Below, piece after piece: positions 7,587-16,052 of a stretch of DNA of 64,000 bases (position 1 is the first letter of the stretch; each line of letters begins with the position of its first letter). Source of the stretch: JBKBKC01 sp046294265. GTDB lineage: Bacteria > Pseudomonadota > Alphaproteobacteria > Rhodobacterales > Rhodobacteraceae. The stretch is from the NCBI GenBank assembly GCA_046294265.1, contig JBKBKC010000005.1:62001-126000 (forward strand), read 5' to 3'. The notes below the pieces were generated by a model. The model had not been told where the DNA came from. It ran no database searches and saw nothing but the letters and a program-made list of their open reading frames with translations. The position numbers and the translations under genes were made by a program.

Positions 7587-8508
7587 GCGGGCTGTGGGGG
7601 AGGCTGTGCACAGGCCGCTGGCGGCTGCGCTGTGGATGACGGGGTCCATCGCGTCATTCTCGGTGATGGCGGTGGCGGGGCGGGCGGTGTCGGGCGTGCA
7701 TGACACGTTCGAGATCATGACCTGGCGGTCGCTGCTCGGGTTCTTCGTTGTGGTGGGGGTGGCGTTCAGCCTCGGGCGGCTGCACGAGTTGCGGCGCGAC
7801 CGGCTGGCAAGCCACCTGTTGCGCAACCTCTTTCACTTCACCGGGCAGAACCTGTGGTTCTGGGCGCTGACGATGATCCCGCTGGCGCAGGTCTTCGCGC
7901 TGGAGTTCACCTCGCCGGTCTGGGTGATCCTGCTGGCGGCGGTGTTTCTGGGCGAGCGGCTGACACTGGCCAAGATGGCGGCGGCCGCCCTCGGCTTCGT
8001 GGGGATATGGGTGGTGGCGCAACCGGATTTCGCAGCGCTTGAGCCGGGGGTTCTGGCGGCGGCGGCATCGGCGGTGTGTTTCGCCGCGACGGCGATCCTG
8101 ACCAAGGCGCTGACGAAGGGCGAGAGCATCATCTCGATCCTGTTCTGGCTGACGCTGATGCAGCTGGGCCTGGGGTTGGCGGCGGCCGGGTGGGATGGCG
8201 ACATCGCCCTGCCGACGCGCGCGACGCTGCCATGGCTGGCGCTGATCGGGCTGTGCGGGCTGGCCGCCCATTACTGCCTGACGACCGCACTGGCGCTGGC
8301 GCCGGCCAGCGTGGTGGTGCCGGTGGATTTCGCCCGCCTGCCGGTGATCGCGGGGGTGGGCTGGGTCGTCTATGGCGAAGCGGTGGGGCTGAATGTCTGG
8401 GTGGGGGCGGCGATGATCTTTGCCGCTATCCTCTTGAACCTGCGCGCCACGCGATCGGCGCAGGCGCAACAAAAGAACCGTCACGATTCCGTGACGCCGC
8501 GTCAGTAA
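7579..8508 (+). CDS. DMT (EamA) family transporter
   Basis: This is a polytopic inner membrane protein of up to 309 residues, with about ten helices in two EamA repeats (residues about 15-150 and 165-295). Members export amino acids, metabolites or related small molecules. The substrate is not predictable here. Typical features are the repeat-ending motifs EFTSPVWVILLAAVFLGERLT and ALAPASVVVPVDFARLPV. The ATG at 7579 lies inside an intergenic repeat motif, and a start nearer MTGSIASFSVMAVAGR (ATG 7633) is possible. The protein ends in a short polar tail. It is probably not in the pot operon, because a hairpin separates them. Confidence 0.8.
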   Translation: MKGRAVGEAVHRPLAAALWMTGSIASFSVMAVAGRAVSGVHDTFEIMTWRSLLGFFVVVGVAFSLGRLHELRRDRLASHLLRNLFHFTGQNLWFWALTMIPLAQVFALEFTSPVWVILLAAVFLGERLTLAKMAAAALGFVGIWVVAQPDFAALEPGVLAAAASAVCFAATAILTKALTKGESIISILFWLTLMQLGLGLAAAGWDGDIALPTRATLPWLALIGLCGLAAHYCLTTALALAPASVVVPVDFARLPVIAGVGWVVYGEAVGLNVWVGAAMIFAAILLNLRATRSAQAQQKNRHDSVTPRQ

Positions 8509-8593
8509 TTGACCGGTGGCATCGGCCTGCATAACGCTCGGCGCGGGATGAGGACAGTTTGCCGCAGGCGGCAGGCACGAGGGGAGCGAGAGC

Positions 8594-9724
8594 ATGAAAC
8601 ATCTGGTAATGGCCACGGGCGTTCTGGCGCTGACGGCGGGGGCGGCGTCTGCGGGCGGGATCGACCGGTCGGGGCAGGGCGTGGGGAACCTGTTCGAGGC
8701 GGGGCGGCAGCTGGAGCTGTCATTCGGGCGGGTCAGCCCGAGCGTGTCGGGCAATGACGTGGCGGCGTTCGGCGGCGGGCCGTCGGGCGACGTTGCCCCT
8801 GGCTACAACCAGCTCGGGCTGAGCTACAAGGCGGACATCAACAAGCAGCTGTCCTACGCGCTGATCATCGACCAGCCGTTCGGTGCCAACGTGATCTATG
8901 GCGCGGGCTCGGTCGCGCTCGGCGGGACGCGGGCTGTGGCAGAGGCGACCGCGCTGACCGTTCTGATGCGCTACAAGCTGGATAACGGGTTCTCGGTACA
9001 TGGTGGGGTGAGGGCGCAGCGGGCGAAGGCCGCGATCGACCTGCGCGGCGCGGCCTACGGGCCGCTTGGCGCCTATTCGGTGCGCATGGCCAACGATACC
9101 GCTGCGGGATATGTTGTTGGCGTGGCCTACGAAAAGCCCGAGATCGCCCTGCGCGTGGCGCTGACCTACAACTCGGCGATCGAGCATAATTTCGACACGG
9201 TGGAGACCGGGTTGCCGGGGCCGCTGGCGGCGTTGAACGGCGTCCCGAGCCGGACGAAGGTCAAGACGCCGCAGACCGTCAACCTGGATTTCCAGACGGG
9301 CGTGGCCCCCGGCACGCTGGTCTTCGGCCAGATCCGCTGGGCGGACTGGTCAAGCTTCAAGCTTGAGCCGGTTGGCTTTGATACTGCGACAGGCTTCACG
9401 GGCGGGCTGATCGACCTCGACGACACGTTCACCTACACGCTCGGCGTGGGCCGGCGGTTCAACGAGAACTGGGCAGGTTCCTTCTCGATGCAATACGAGA
9501 AGAAAGGCGATCCTCTCGTGTCACCGCTGGCGCCGACCAACGGGCGGATCGGTGCGACGCTTGCTGCTGTCTATACCAAGGACAACATGAAGATCACCAC
9601 GGGCATCAACTATACCAAGGTGGGCAACGCCCAGCCGGAGACGGGCACGCCCGACGTGGCGCGTGCGAACTTCACGGGCAACAAGTCGGTGGGTATCGGG
9701 GTGCGGGTGGCCTTCACGTTCTGA
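8594..9724 (+). CDS. FadL/OmpP1-like outer membrane transport protein
   Basis: This 376-residue outer membrane beta-barrel of the FadL/TodX type imports long-chain fatty acids or other hydrophobic compounds. A Sec signal peptide is clear (MKHLVMATGVLALTAGAASA, cleavage after residue 20). The mature part has alternating beta strands and ends in phenylalanine (VRVAFTF), the usual signal for barrel insertion. A Shine-Dalgarno-like GGGGAG lies nine bases upstream. An intrinsic terminator follows directly, so the gene is monocistronic at its 3' end. Confidence 0.85.
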   Translation: MKHLVMATGVLALTAGAASAGGIDRSGQGVGNLFEAGRQLELSFGRVSPSVSGNDVAAFGGGPSGDVAPGYNQLGLSYKADINKQLSYALIIDQPFGANVIYGAGSVALGGTRAVAEATALTVLMRYKLDNGFSVHGGVRAQRAKAAIDLRGAAYGPLGAYSVRMANDTAAGYVVGVAYEKPEIALRVALTYNSAIEHNFDTVETGLPGPLAALNGVPSRTKVKTPQTVNLDFQTGVAPGTLVFGQIRWADWSSFKLEPVGFDTATGFTGGLIDLDDTFTYTLGVGRRFNENWAGSFSMQYEKKGDPLVSPLAPTNGRIGATLAAVYTKDNMKITTGINYTKVGNAQPETGTPDVARANFTGNKSVGIGVRVAFTF

Positions 9725-9747
9725 TCCCCTCTTGAGGGCTGCATCGG

Positions 9748-9773
9748 GCCCCGCCAGCGATGGCGGGGCTTTT
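9748..9773 (+). terminator. Intrinsic terminator of the FadL-like gene
   Basis: GCCCCGCCA pairs perfectly with TGGCGGGGC across a GCGA loop and is followed by TTTT. It lies 24 bases after the stop codon. Confidence 0.88.
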
Positions 9774-9822
9774 GCATGCGCGCGGGTCGGGGTAACAGGG
9801 AAGGGGCAGCGTGGGGGCGGCG

Positions 9823-10719
9823 ATGATCTATCCGGCGGCGGGGGCATGGCGGGCGGCGGTGCAGAAGCGGGTGCTGCTGTTCGGGATGTCGGGTCTGGGC
9901 AAGACGCATCTGGCCGGGATGTTGCGGGCCTCGGGCGGGTGGTTCCACTACAGCGTCGATTACCGGATCGGCACGCGCTACATGGGCGAGTTGATCGCGG
10001 ACAATTTCAAGCGCGAGGCGATGAAGGTGCCGCTCTTGCGGGAGCTTTTGATGACCGACAGCGTCTATATCGCGTCGAACATCACCTTCGACAATCTGGC
10101 GCCGCTGTCCACCTATCTGGGCAAGCCTGGCGATCCGGGGCGGGGCGGCCTGCCCTTTGACGACTACATGCAGCGGCAGGCGCAGCACCGCGAGGCCGAG
10201 GTGGCGTCGCTCCTGGATACGCCGCGGTTCATCGAGCGGGCGGAGGCGATCTATGGCTACCGCAATTTCGTCTGCGACTCGGGTGGGTCGATCTGCGAGG
10301 TGGTGAACCCCGATGACCCCGACGATCCGGTGATGCGGGTGCTGGCCGAGCATATGCTGATGGTCTGGATCGAGGGGGGGGAGGCGCATGCCGCCGACCT
10401 CGTGGCGCGGTTCGACCGTGCGCCAAAGCCGATGTATTACCAGCCCGCCTTTCTTCATGCGGCATGGGAAGAATACCGTGCAACCCGTTCCGTGACCGAA
10501 GAAACCTGCGATCCAGACGACTTTGTGCGCTGGACCTATGCCCGCGCCTTGGCGCACCGCCAGCCGCGATATGCGGCGATGGCGCGCTGGGGCGTGACCG
10601 TGCAGGCCGATGAGGTGGCGGGGGTGCGCGACGCGGCGGGGTTTGACGATCTGATCGGATTGGCGCTCGACCGCGCTGGCGACATGAAGCGGGTGCGGTC
10701 GTCAGCAGGTGCACCCTGA
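9823..10719 (+). CDS. P-loop ATPase/kinase-like protein of unknown role
   Basis: This 298-residue cytoplasmic protein has a Walker A motif, GMSGLGKTH (residues 21-29), directly after a hydrophobic strand (RVLLF). Later segments VDYRIGTRYMGELI and FVCDSGGSICEVVNPDD could hold the second acidic motif. The overall pattern recalls small kinases, but I cannot name the substrate. ATG 9823 or GTG 9811 may be the start; AAGGGG at 9801-9806 fits either. The gene ends 30 bases before the left end of the IS3 element and appears intact. Confidence 0.7.
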   Translation: MIYPAAGAWRAAVQKRVLLFGMSGLGKTHLAGMLRASGGWFHYSVDYRIGTRYMGELIADNFKREAMKVPLLRELLMTDSVYIASNITFDNLAPLSTYLGKPGDPGRGGLPFDDYMQRQAQHREAEVASLLDTPRFIERAEAIYGYRNFVCDSGGSICEVVNPDDPDDPVMRVLAEHMLMVWIEGGEAHAADLVARFDRAPKPMYYQPAFLHAAWEEYRATRSVTEETCDPDDFVRWTYARALAHRQPRYAAMARWGVTVQADEVAGVRDAAGFDDLIGLALDRAGDMKRVRSSAGAP

Positions 10720-10805
10720 AAGCTCCCACCGGAGCGAACCGAACTGGTAATCTGAACCGCGCCGGGTTTGCCGGAGGCTCCAACTTTTGAGTAGGATGGA
10801 GCATC

Positions 10806-11210
10806 ATGAACAAGACAACGAACAAGTTTTCCCCCGAAGTGCGCGAACGTGCCGTGCGGTTGGTTCTGGACAATCAGGGTCAACATGGATCGCGGTGGCA
10901 GGCGGTCATGTCGATCGCGGCGAAGATCGGCTGCGCGCCACAAACGCTGAACGATTGGGCCAAGAAGGCCGAGGTTGACTGCGGCCGACGCGAGGGTATC
11001 CCGACCGAGATGGCCGAGCGGATGAAGGCGCTGGAACGCGAGAACCGCCAGCTGCGCCGGGGTGAGGAGGATCTGAAAACGGTCCGGCGGACGGTTTTCC
11101 CGACAAACGAGATCCTTCGCAAGGCTGAGCCAGTGAAGGCGCCATTTGTTCAAACCCACAGGCGAACGCGTATTTTGCGATGGCGGAACTCGACCGCCGA
11201 CACAGGACAT
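10806..11210 (+). pseudogene. IS3-family transposase OrfA, disrupted
   Basis: The product starts MNKTTNKFSPEVRERAVRLV with the helix-turn-helix (SIAAKIGCAPQTLNDWAKKAEVD) and the leucine-zipper helix (MAERMKALERENRQLR) typical of IS3 OrfA. The family normally continues directly into a QANEILRKASAYFAMAELDR-like end. Here about 42 extra bases (11059-11105) separate RQLR from NEILRKA in frame. About 38 more (11127-11167) separate NEILRKA from YFAMAELDR and shift the frame. The original end would be the TGA at 11208-11210, overlapping the OrfB start. The comparison is with remembered family sequence, not an alignment. Confidence 0.75.
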
Positions 11211-12263
11211 GATCGCCTTCATCGGCGATCACAGGGACAAACCTGGGGTCGAGCCGATCTGCGAGGTTTTGCCGATCGCCCCTGCAACGTCCCATGATCA
11301 TCTGGCGAAGCTTGAGCTGCTGCCGGTTTCGTGGACGGCAGCTCAGCTTGCCGATCCGGCGCGGCAGTCAGACCGTGCCCGGCGGGATGCGGAGCTTCGC
11401 CCCCAGATCCAGCGCGTTTTCGACGCCAACTTGCAGGTCTACGGCGTGCGCAAGGTCTGGCGGCCGTTGCGGCGGGAGGGCTTTGACGTGGCCCGCTGCA
11501 CGGTCGCCGGGTTGATGAAGAGATTGGGGATCAAGGGCATTCGCCATTGGGCTCGAACCAATGGCGCCTCAATTGCTCAGTCCGCGGCAAGCCGCACAAG
11601 ACGACGATCCCGCACAAGAAGCTGCCGTGCCCCCTGCACAAGGGGAACCGCCAGTTCCGGGTGCCAGCGCCGAACATGCCGTGGGGCGGGCCATTGTCCG
11701 CCATTGGTCCGAGGACCATGGCGAGCGATTTCACCTATGTCGCCACTTGGAAAGGCTTCGTCTATGTCGCTTTCGTCATCGACGGCTATGCCCGGCGCAT
11801 CCTCGGCTGGCGCGTGAGCACCACTCCTCATGCCGGCTTCGTTCCGGATGCCCTCGGACAGGCCGTCCACGAACGCCGCCCGGTCAAGGCCATGGGGCTG
11901 GTGCATCATTCGGACCGTGGATCGCAGTATCTGTCGATCAAATACACCGAACGGCTGGCCGAGGCAGGCATCGAGCCCTCGGTCGGCAGCGTCGGCGACA
12001 GTTGCGGGACCGCCTTGGCCGAGACAATCAACGGCCTGTTTAAGGCCGAAGCCATCCACCGTCGCGGCCCGTGGCGCAGCTCCCAAGCCGTCGAATACGC
12101 GACCCTCGAACGGGTCGACTGGTTCAACAACCGCCGCCTGCTCGAGCCAATCAGCAACATCCCGCCCGCCGAAGCCGAAGCAAACTTCTACGCCGCTCTG
12201 GAAACTGAAGCCATGGCCGCGTCACTGACGTCAATCAACCTCCGGCAAACCCGGCGCGGCTCA
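11209..12263 (+). pseudogene. IS3-family transposase OrfB (DDE integrase), frameshifted
   Basis: The ATG at 11209 opens MIAFIGDHRDKPGVEPICEVLPIAP. The helix-turn-helix end and the integrase core are recognisable: MASDFTYVATWKGFVYVAFVID (first Asp), VHHSDRGSQY (second Asp), then ALAETINGLFKAE (Glu). Three extra stretches break it: 36 bases in frame at 11311-11346, 38 bases at 11542-11579 that shift the frame, and 36 bases in frame at about 11686-11721. The catalytic half therefore lies in a different frame from the N-terminal half and reads through the right inverted repeat to 12452. Catalytic residues remain, but no single frame makes the whole enzyme. Confidence 0.75.
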
Positions 12264-12473
12264 GATGGGCGCCATCTGGGGCAATTGCCGCGGTGCGGTT
12301 CCCGTGGTCACCCAACCCGCCCCGGATTGCGCCAGAATTTGCTTCGCTACCTCCCAGCGATGACCGGTATCCTTGGAGTTTCGCATCTGGTCATGCGCAT
12401 CGAACATCTTGTTTCTGTGCATGACGCGCCCCTTCATCCCGTTGGCGGTTAGTCGGCAGATGCATTGAGACAA
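12264..12473 (-). pseudogene. Possible N-terminal remnant of a gene cut by the IS3 element
   Basis: On the minus strand an ATG at 12471-12473 opens MSQCICRLTANGMKG and runs to the IS boundary (HRWEVAKQILAQSGAGWVTTGTAPR is within it, and it continues to QLPQMAPI). Its stop lies inside the inverted repeat at 12261-12263, so the natural C-terminus is missing. The internal pattern (helix, then GAGWVTTGTAP) looks like real protein. I cannot name the family; an autoinducer-binding LuxR-type N-terminus is one weak guess. The sequence left of the element offers no obvious continuation. Confidence 0.4.
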
Positions 12474-12625
12474 CGCATGCGCCGCACGGACCCGGTGTTT
12501 GCGGCATCGCCGGGCCAGATGCGCTGCATCAGGTTGCAGGCATGACCGTGACAGACATTGCCTTGCGGTGCCCGTCAGAAGGACGTACCACGCAGGCCGG
12601 ATTTGGTCAGGATCTCAGGATCAGA
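12474..12625. other. Leader region of metA
   Basis: Together with the remnant above, 362 bases separate the IS3 element from metA. These last 152 bases hold no convincing gene. Short GC-rich inverted segments occur (for example GATGCGCTGCATC at 12519-12531), but I could not fit them to a SAM-II, SAM-V or other methionine riboswitch core. The metA ribosome binding site is probably AGGA at 12618-12621. Confidence 0.4.
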
Positions 12626-13543
12626 ATGCCCATCAAGCTGCCCGAAACCCTGCCCGCCTATGACGTCCTCAAACGCGAGGGCGTGATGGTCATGTCGCCC
12701 GAGCGGGCGGCACGGCAGGACATCCGGCCGCTGCGCATCGCGCTGCTGAACCTGATGCCGAAGAAGATCCAGACCGAGACGCAGTTTGCCCGTCTGATCG
12801 GCGCCACGCCCCTGCAGATCGACCTGCACCTGATCCGCATGTCCGAACACCAGACCCGCAACACCGCCTCGGAGCACATGGAAACCTTCTACCGCCCTTT
12901 CCAGGACGTGAAGGACGAGAAATTCGACGGCCTCATCATCACCGGCGCCCCCATCGAGCATCTGCCCTTCGAGGCGGTGACCTATTGGGACGAGCTGTGC
13001 GAGGTGATGGACTGGACGCAGAGCCATGTGCATTCCACGTTCGGGGTCTGCTGGGGCGGGATGGCGATGCTGCGCCACTTTCACGGGGTTGAGAAGCACA
13101 TGCTGCCCGCCAAGGCGTTCGGCTGTTTCCGCCACCGCACGCTGGCCCATGCCTCGCCCTTGCTGCGCGGGTTCTCGGATGATTTCATCATCCCGGTCAG
13201 CCGCTGGACCGAAATCCGGCAGGCCGAGGTGGATGCCCGCCCCGGCCTGACCACCCTGCTGGGGTCCGCTGAGGTGGGTCCCTGCCTGATCGAGGATGCG
13301 GGGCACCGTGCCGTCTATATCTTCAACCATTTCGAATATGACAGCGACACGCTGAAACAGGAATATGACCGCGACGTGGCGGCAGGCACCCCGATCAACG
13401 TGCCCGCGAACTATTATCCCGATGACGATCCCGCGAGACAGCCCCTGAACCGGTGGAGAAGTCACGCGCATCTGCTATATGGCAACTGGATCAACGAGAT
13501 ATATCAGTCAACGCCCTATGATGTCAGTAAAATTGGCGATTAG
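12626..13543 (+). CDS. metA: Homoserine O-acetyltransferase (MetA fold)
   Basis: The enzyme acylates L-homoserine, the committed step of methionine synthesis. The 305-residue product aligns residue for residue with the MetA family: nucleophile C142 (FGVCWGG), H235 and E237 (NHFEYDS). The residue after GAPI is E111. In the family, Glu111 selects acetyl-CoA while Gly111 (Escherichia coli) selects succinyl-CoA, so this enzyme is predicted to be an acetyltransferase despite being commonly labelled succinyltransferase. ATG 12626 starts MPIKLPETLPAYD as in the family. The downstream hydrolase gene overlaps its last 26 bases in another frame. Confidence 0.93.
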   Translation: MPIKLPETLPAYDVLKREGVMVMSPERAARQDIRPLRIALLNLMPKKIQTETQFARLIGATPLQIDLHLIRMSEHQTRNTASEHMETFYRPFQDVKDEKFDGLIITGAPIEHLPFEAVTYWDELCEVMDWTQSHVHSTFGVCWGGMAMLRHFHGVEKHMLPAKAFGCFRHRTLAHASPLLRGFSDDFIIPVSRWTEIRQAEVDARPGLTTLLGSAEVGPCLIEDAGHRAVYIFNHFEYDSDTLKQEYDRDVAAGTPINVPANYYPDDDPARQPLNRWRSHAHLLYGNWINEIYQSTPYDVSKIGD

Positions 13544-14468
13544 CCTCGTTGCCGGGGCCATTATCCTCGGAGGGTGTGCGGCGGCGGTTGACGGCCGCGC
13601 CACGGCGCGAGAGGCGGCATCCGAGGCTGCCTGGCCGCCCACGGGGCGCATCCTGACCGTGGACGGCAAGCGCGTGCATGCGCATGTCGAGGGGTCGGGG
13701 CCGGATCTCGTGCTGATCCATGGCGCCTCGGGAAACACGCGCGATTTCACCTTTGCGCTATCGAAGCGGCTGGCGCGCGAGTTTCGCGTGATCGCCTTTG
13801 ACCGGCCGGGCCTCGGCTATTCAGACGATCTGGACAAGGACGGACAATCGCCCCTTGCACAGGCAGACCACCTGCGCGCGGCGGCGCGGCAACTCGGCGT
13901 GCGGCGGCCCATCGTGCTGGGCCACAGCTATGGCGGCGCGGTGGCCATGGCCTGGGCGCTGCGCGACCCCGAGACGCGGGGCGTGGTGTCGGTGTCGGGC
14001 GCGACGATGCCCTGGCCCGGCGGACTCGGCGCATGGTATTCGCTGACCGGATCGGCAGTGGGGGGGGCGACGGTGGTGCCGCTGATCTCGGCCTATGCGT
14101 CGCTCGACCGGGCCGAAGGGCTGGTGGCGCGCATATTTGCGCCGGCTGCGGTGCCTGAGGGCTATGTGGATTATGTGGGACCGGGTCTTTCCCTGCGCCG
14201 CGACAGCCTGCGCAACAACTCGCGCCAGGTCGGCAATCTCAAGCCCTACCTTGAGGCGATGGCGCCTGAATATCCCAAGCTGACGCTGCCGGTCGAGATC
14301 ATCCACGGCACCGCCGACAGCATCGTGCCGCATCTCGTCCACGCCGTGCCCCTGTCCGAGCGGCTGCCCAATGCGCGCCTGACGCTGATCGAGGGGGCGG
14401 GCCACATGCCGCACCACAGCCACCCCGACGCGGTGATCGAGGCCGTGCGCCGCCTCGCGCGGCGCTGA
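13518..14468 (+). CDS. Alpha/beta-hydrolase lipoprotein
   Basis: This 316-residue hydrolase starts inside the end of metA. The N-terminus is a lipoprotein signal (MMSVKLAISLVAGAIILGGC) with lipobox LGGC and modified Cys20. The residue after Cys is Ala, so outer-membrane targeting or periplasmic exposure is likely. The catalytic triad is visible: S137 in GHSYGG, D267 in GTADSIVP and H296 in GAGHMPHH. LIHGASGN supplies the oxyanion hole. The substrate is unknown; esterase or epoxide-hydrolase-like chemistry fits. Either ATG 13518 or 13521 may be used. Overlap with metA suggests co-transcription. Confidence 0.82.
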   Translation: MMSVKLAISLVAGAIILGGCAAAVDGRATAREAASEAAWPPTGRILTVDGKRVHAHVEGSGPDLVLIHGASGNTRDFTFALSKRLAREFRVIAFDRPGLGYSDDLDKDGQSPLAQADHLRAAARQLGVRRPIVLGHSYGGAVAMAWALRDPETRGVVSVSGATMPWPGGLGAWYSLTGSAVGGATVVPLISAYASLDRAEGLVARIFAPAAVPEGYVDYVGPGLSLRRDSLRNNSRQVGNLKPYLEAMAPEYPKLTLPVEIIHGTADSIVPHLVHAVPLSERLPNARLTLIEGAGHMPHHSHPDAVIEAVRRLARR

Positions 14469-14519
14469 TTGCGCGCGGGGTCACAGCCCGCCATACTGCC
14501 CCGAAACCCGGGGGACATC

Positions 14520-15401
14520 ATGACCTTGCCTTTCGATGGCGCCATCAGTGCGTATTTCCAGGACGGCGCGCCCCCCGCGGTGCGCAAGGCCATCGAAAAG
14601 GCCGACAAGGACGATGTCCTGTCAGACCATTACCCCTACCGCGAACGGATGAAGCGCAAGGATTTCGACCATGCGATGGCAGGGCTGCAGCTGCAGTTGG
14701 CGCGGATGCAGGCCGATGTGCAGGCCACGGGCAAGCGTGTGGTAGTGCTGTTCGAGGGGCGCGATGCGGCGGGCAAGGGCGGGGCCATCTCGTGGGTCAC
14801 GATGAACATGAACCCCCGCGTGGCGCAGATCGTGGCGCTTGCCAAACCTTCCGACCGCGAGGCGGCGCAGTGGTATTTCCAGCGCTACGTGAGCCGGTTG
14901 CCTGCAAAGGGTGAGATCGTGCTGTTTGACCGGTCCTGGTATAACCGTGGCGTCGTCGAGCATGTCTTTGGCTTCTGCACGCCCGAACAGCGCGAGGCGT
15001 TCTTTCGCCAGGTGCCGGATTTCGAGCGGATGCTGGTGGATGAGGGGATCACGCTGCTCAAGGTCTGGCTGAACGTGGGGCGCGCGGAACAGCTGCGCCG
15101 GTTCCTCGACCGCGAGCGCGACCCGCTCAAGCAGTGGAAACTGTCGTCGATCGACGTGGCGGGCCTGCCGAAATGGGCGGAGTATTCGGCGGCCATATCA
15201 GAGACCTTCGCGCGCACCCATTCGCGCCACGCGCCCTGGACGGTGGTGCGTGCCGACGACAAGCTGCGCGCCCGCATCGCGGTGATCCAGACGGTGCTGC
15301 GCGCGGTCGATTTCGCGGGGCGCGAGGATGACGTGATCGGCCTGCCCGATCCGCTGGTGCTGGGGGGCCCGGAGCTCTGGACGCCCGACGAGAATGGCTG
15401 A
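14520..15401 (+). CDS. ppk2: Polyphosphate kinase 2
   Basis: PPK2 transfers phosphate between polyphosphate and nucleoside diphosphates, mainly making GTP or ATP from polyphosphate. The 293-residue, single-domain product has Walker A GRDAAGKGG (80-88), the Walker B region VLFDRSWYNRG (134-144), and a helical lid rich in Arg/Lys after GFCTPEQREAF. It ends with the family pattern WKLSSIDVAGLPKW and ARIAVIQTVLRAVD. ATG 14520 follows GGGG. The tetR gene begins within its last codons (overlap of eight bases), so the two are co-translated. A Ppx/GppA gene lies 3 kb away, but on a separate unit. Confidence 0.93.
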   Translation: MTLPFDGAISAYFQDGAPPAVRKAIEKADKDDVLSDHYPYRERMKRKDFDHAMAGLQLQLARMQADVQATGKRVVVLFEGRDAAGKGGAISWVTMNMNPRVAQIVALAKPSDREAAQWYFQRYVSRLPAKGEIVLFDRSWYNRGVVEHVFGFCTPEQREAFFRQVPDFERMLVDEGITLLKVWLNVGRAEQLRRFLDRERDPLKQWKLSSIDVAGLPKWAEYSAAISETFARTHSRHAPWTVVRADDKLRARIAVIQTVLRAVDFAGREDDVIGLPDPLVLGGPELWTPDENG

Positions 15402-16017
15402 AGGCAAGCGCGGCTATCACCACGGCAACCTGCGCCAGGCGCTGGTCGAGGCCGCGCTGAGCCTGATCGAGGCGAAAGGGCCGCAAGGCTTTACCCTGTC
15501 CGAGGCGGCCAAGGCCGCCGATGTGACCCCCGCCGCCGTCTATCGCCACTTTGCCGGGCGCGAGGACCTGATCGCGGAAGGCGCGCGCCAGGGCTATGAG
15601 ATCTTCGCGGCGCTGATGGAATACGCCTATGACGAGGGCCGCCCTTCGGCCCTCGCGGCCTTCGAGGCGACGGGGCGCGCCTACCTCGCCTTCGCGCGCA
15701 AGTACCCCGGCCATTATCAGGCGATGTTCGAAAGCGGCCTGTCGGAACAGGACCACCCTGACCTCTTGCCCGCCGCCACCCGCGCCCGCGCCGTGCTGGA
15801 ACAGGCGGCAGAGCGGCTGTCCGAACACCTGCCCGCGGCCAGGCGCCCCCCCGCCACGATGTTCTCGGCCCATGTCTGGGCGCTGTCGCATGGGGTGGTC
15901 GAGCTCTTTGCCCGCGGTCGCCCCGGCGCGCGCTCGCCCTATGCGCCCGAGGACCTGCTGGAGGCAGGGATCGGCATCTACCTGCGGGGCTTGGGCCTTT
16001 TGCCCCCGGACGGGTAG
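15394..16017 (+). CDS. TetR-family regulator with WHG domain
   Basis: This 207-residue repressor-type protein has an N-terminal TetR helix-turn-helix: GNLRQALVEAALSLIEAKG, FTLSEAAKAADVTPAAVYRHFAGREDLIAE. The C-terminal ligand domain (about 80-200) contains the WHG-type motif VWALSHGVVELFARG. It overlaps the end of ppk2, suggesting that it controls that gene or is simply co-expressed. The inducer is unknown. A long inverted repeat that can terminate transcription on both strands follows. Confidence 0.85.
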   Translation: MAEGKRGYHHGNLRQALVEAALSLIEAKGPQGFTLSEAAKAADVTPAAVYRHFAGREDLIAEGARQGYEIFAALMEYAYDEGRPSALAAFEATGRAYLAFARKYPGHYQAMFESGLSEQDHPDLLPAATRARAVLEQAAERLSEHLPAARRPPATMFSAHVWALSHGVVELFARGRPGARSPYAPEDLLEAGIGIYLRGLGLLPPDG

Positions 16018-16052
16018 GGGGGCGTTGCCCCCCGGCCTGCGGCCTCCCCCCA

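Larger units (their letters stand above)
10750..12266 (+). mobile_element. IS3-family insertion sequence, decayed
   Basis: Terminal inverted repeats of 28 bp with one mismatch bound the element (10750-10777 and 12239-12266; inner part GCGCCGGGTTTGCCGGAGG). Between them lie orfA and orfB of an IS3-type transposase with the DDE integrase core. Both reading frames are broken by short inserts, so the element cannot move on its own. No direct target duplication is visible: the three bases outside the TGA ends read ATC on the left and GAT on the right, which are complementary, not identical. The right end abuts a gene remnant on the minus strand. Confidence 0.9.

Noticed and set aside
10741..12275. 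Target-site duplication flanking the IS3 element
   Set aside because: Bases outside the ends do not match as a direct repeat; they only extend the inverted repeat.
12474..12625. A SAM-responsive riboswitch before metA
   Set aside because: I looked for the SAM-II core (a GCTAAA-type conserved segment with its pseudoknot) and other methionine leaders and could not place them.
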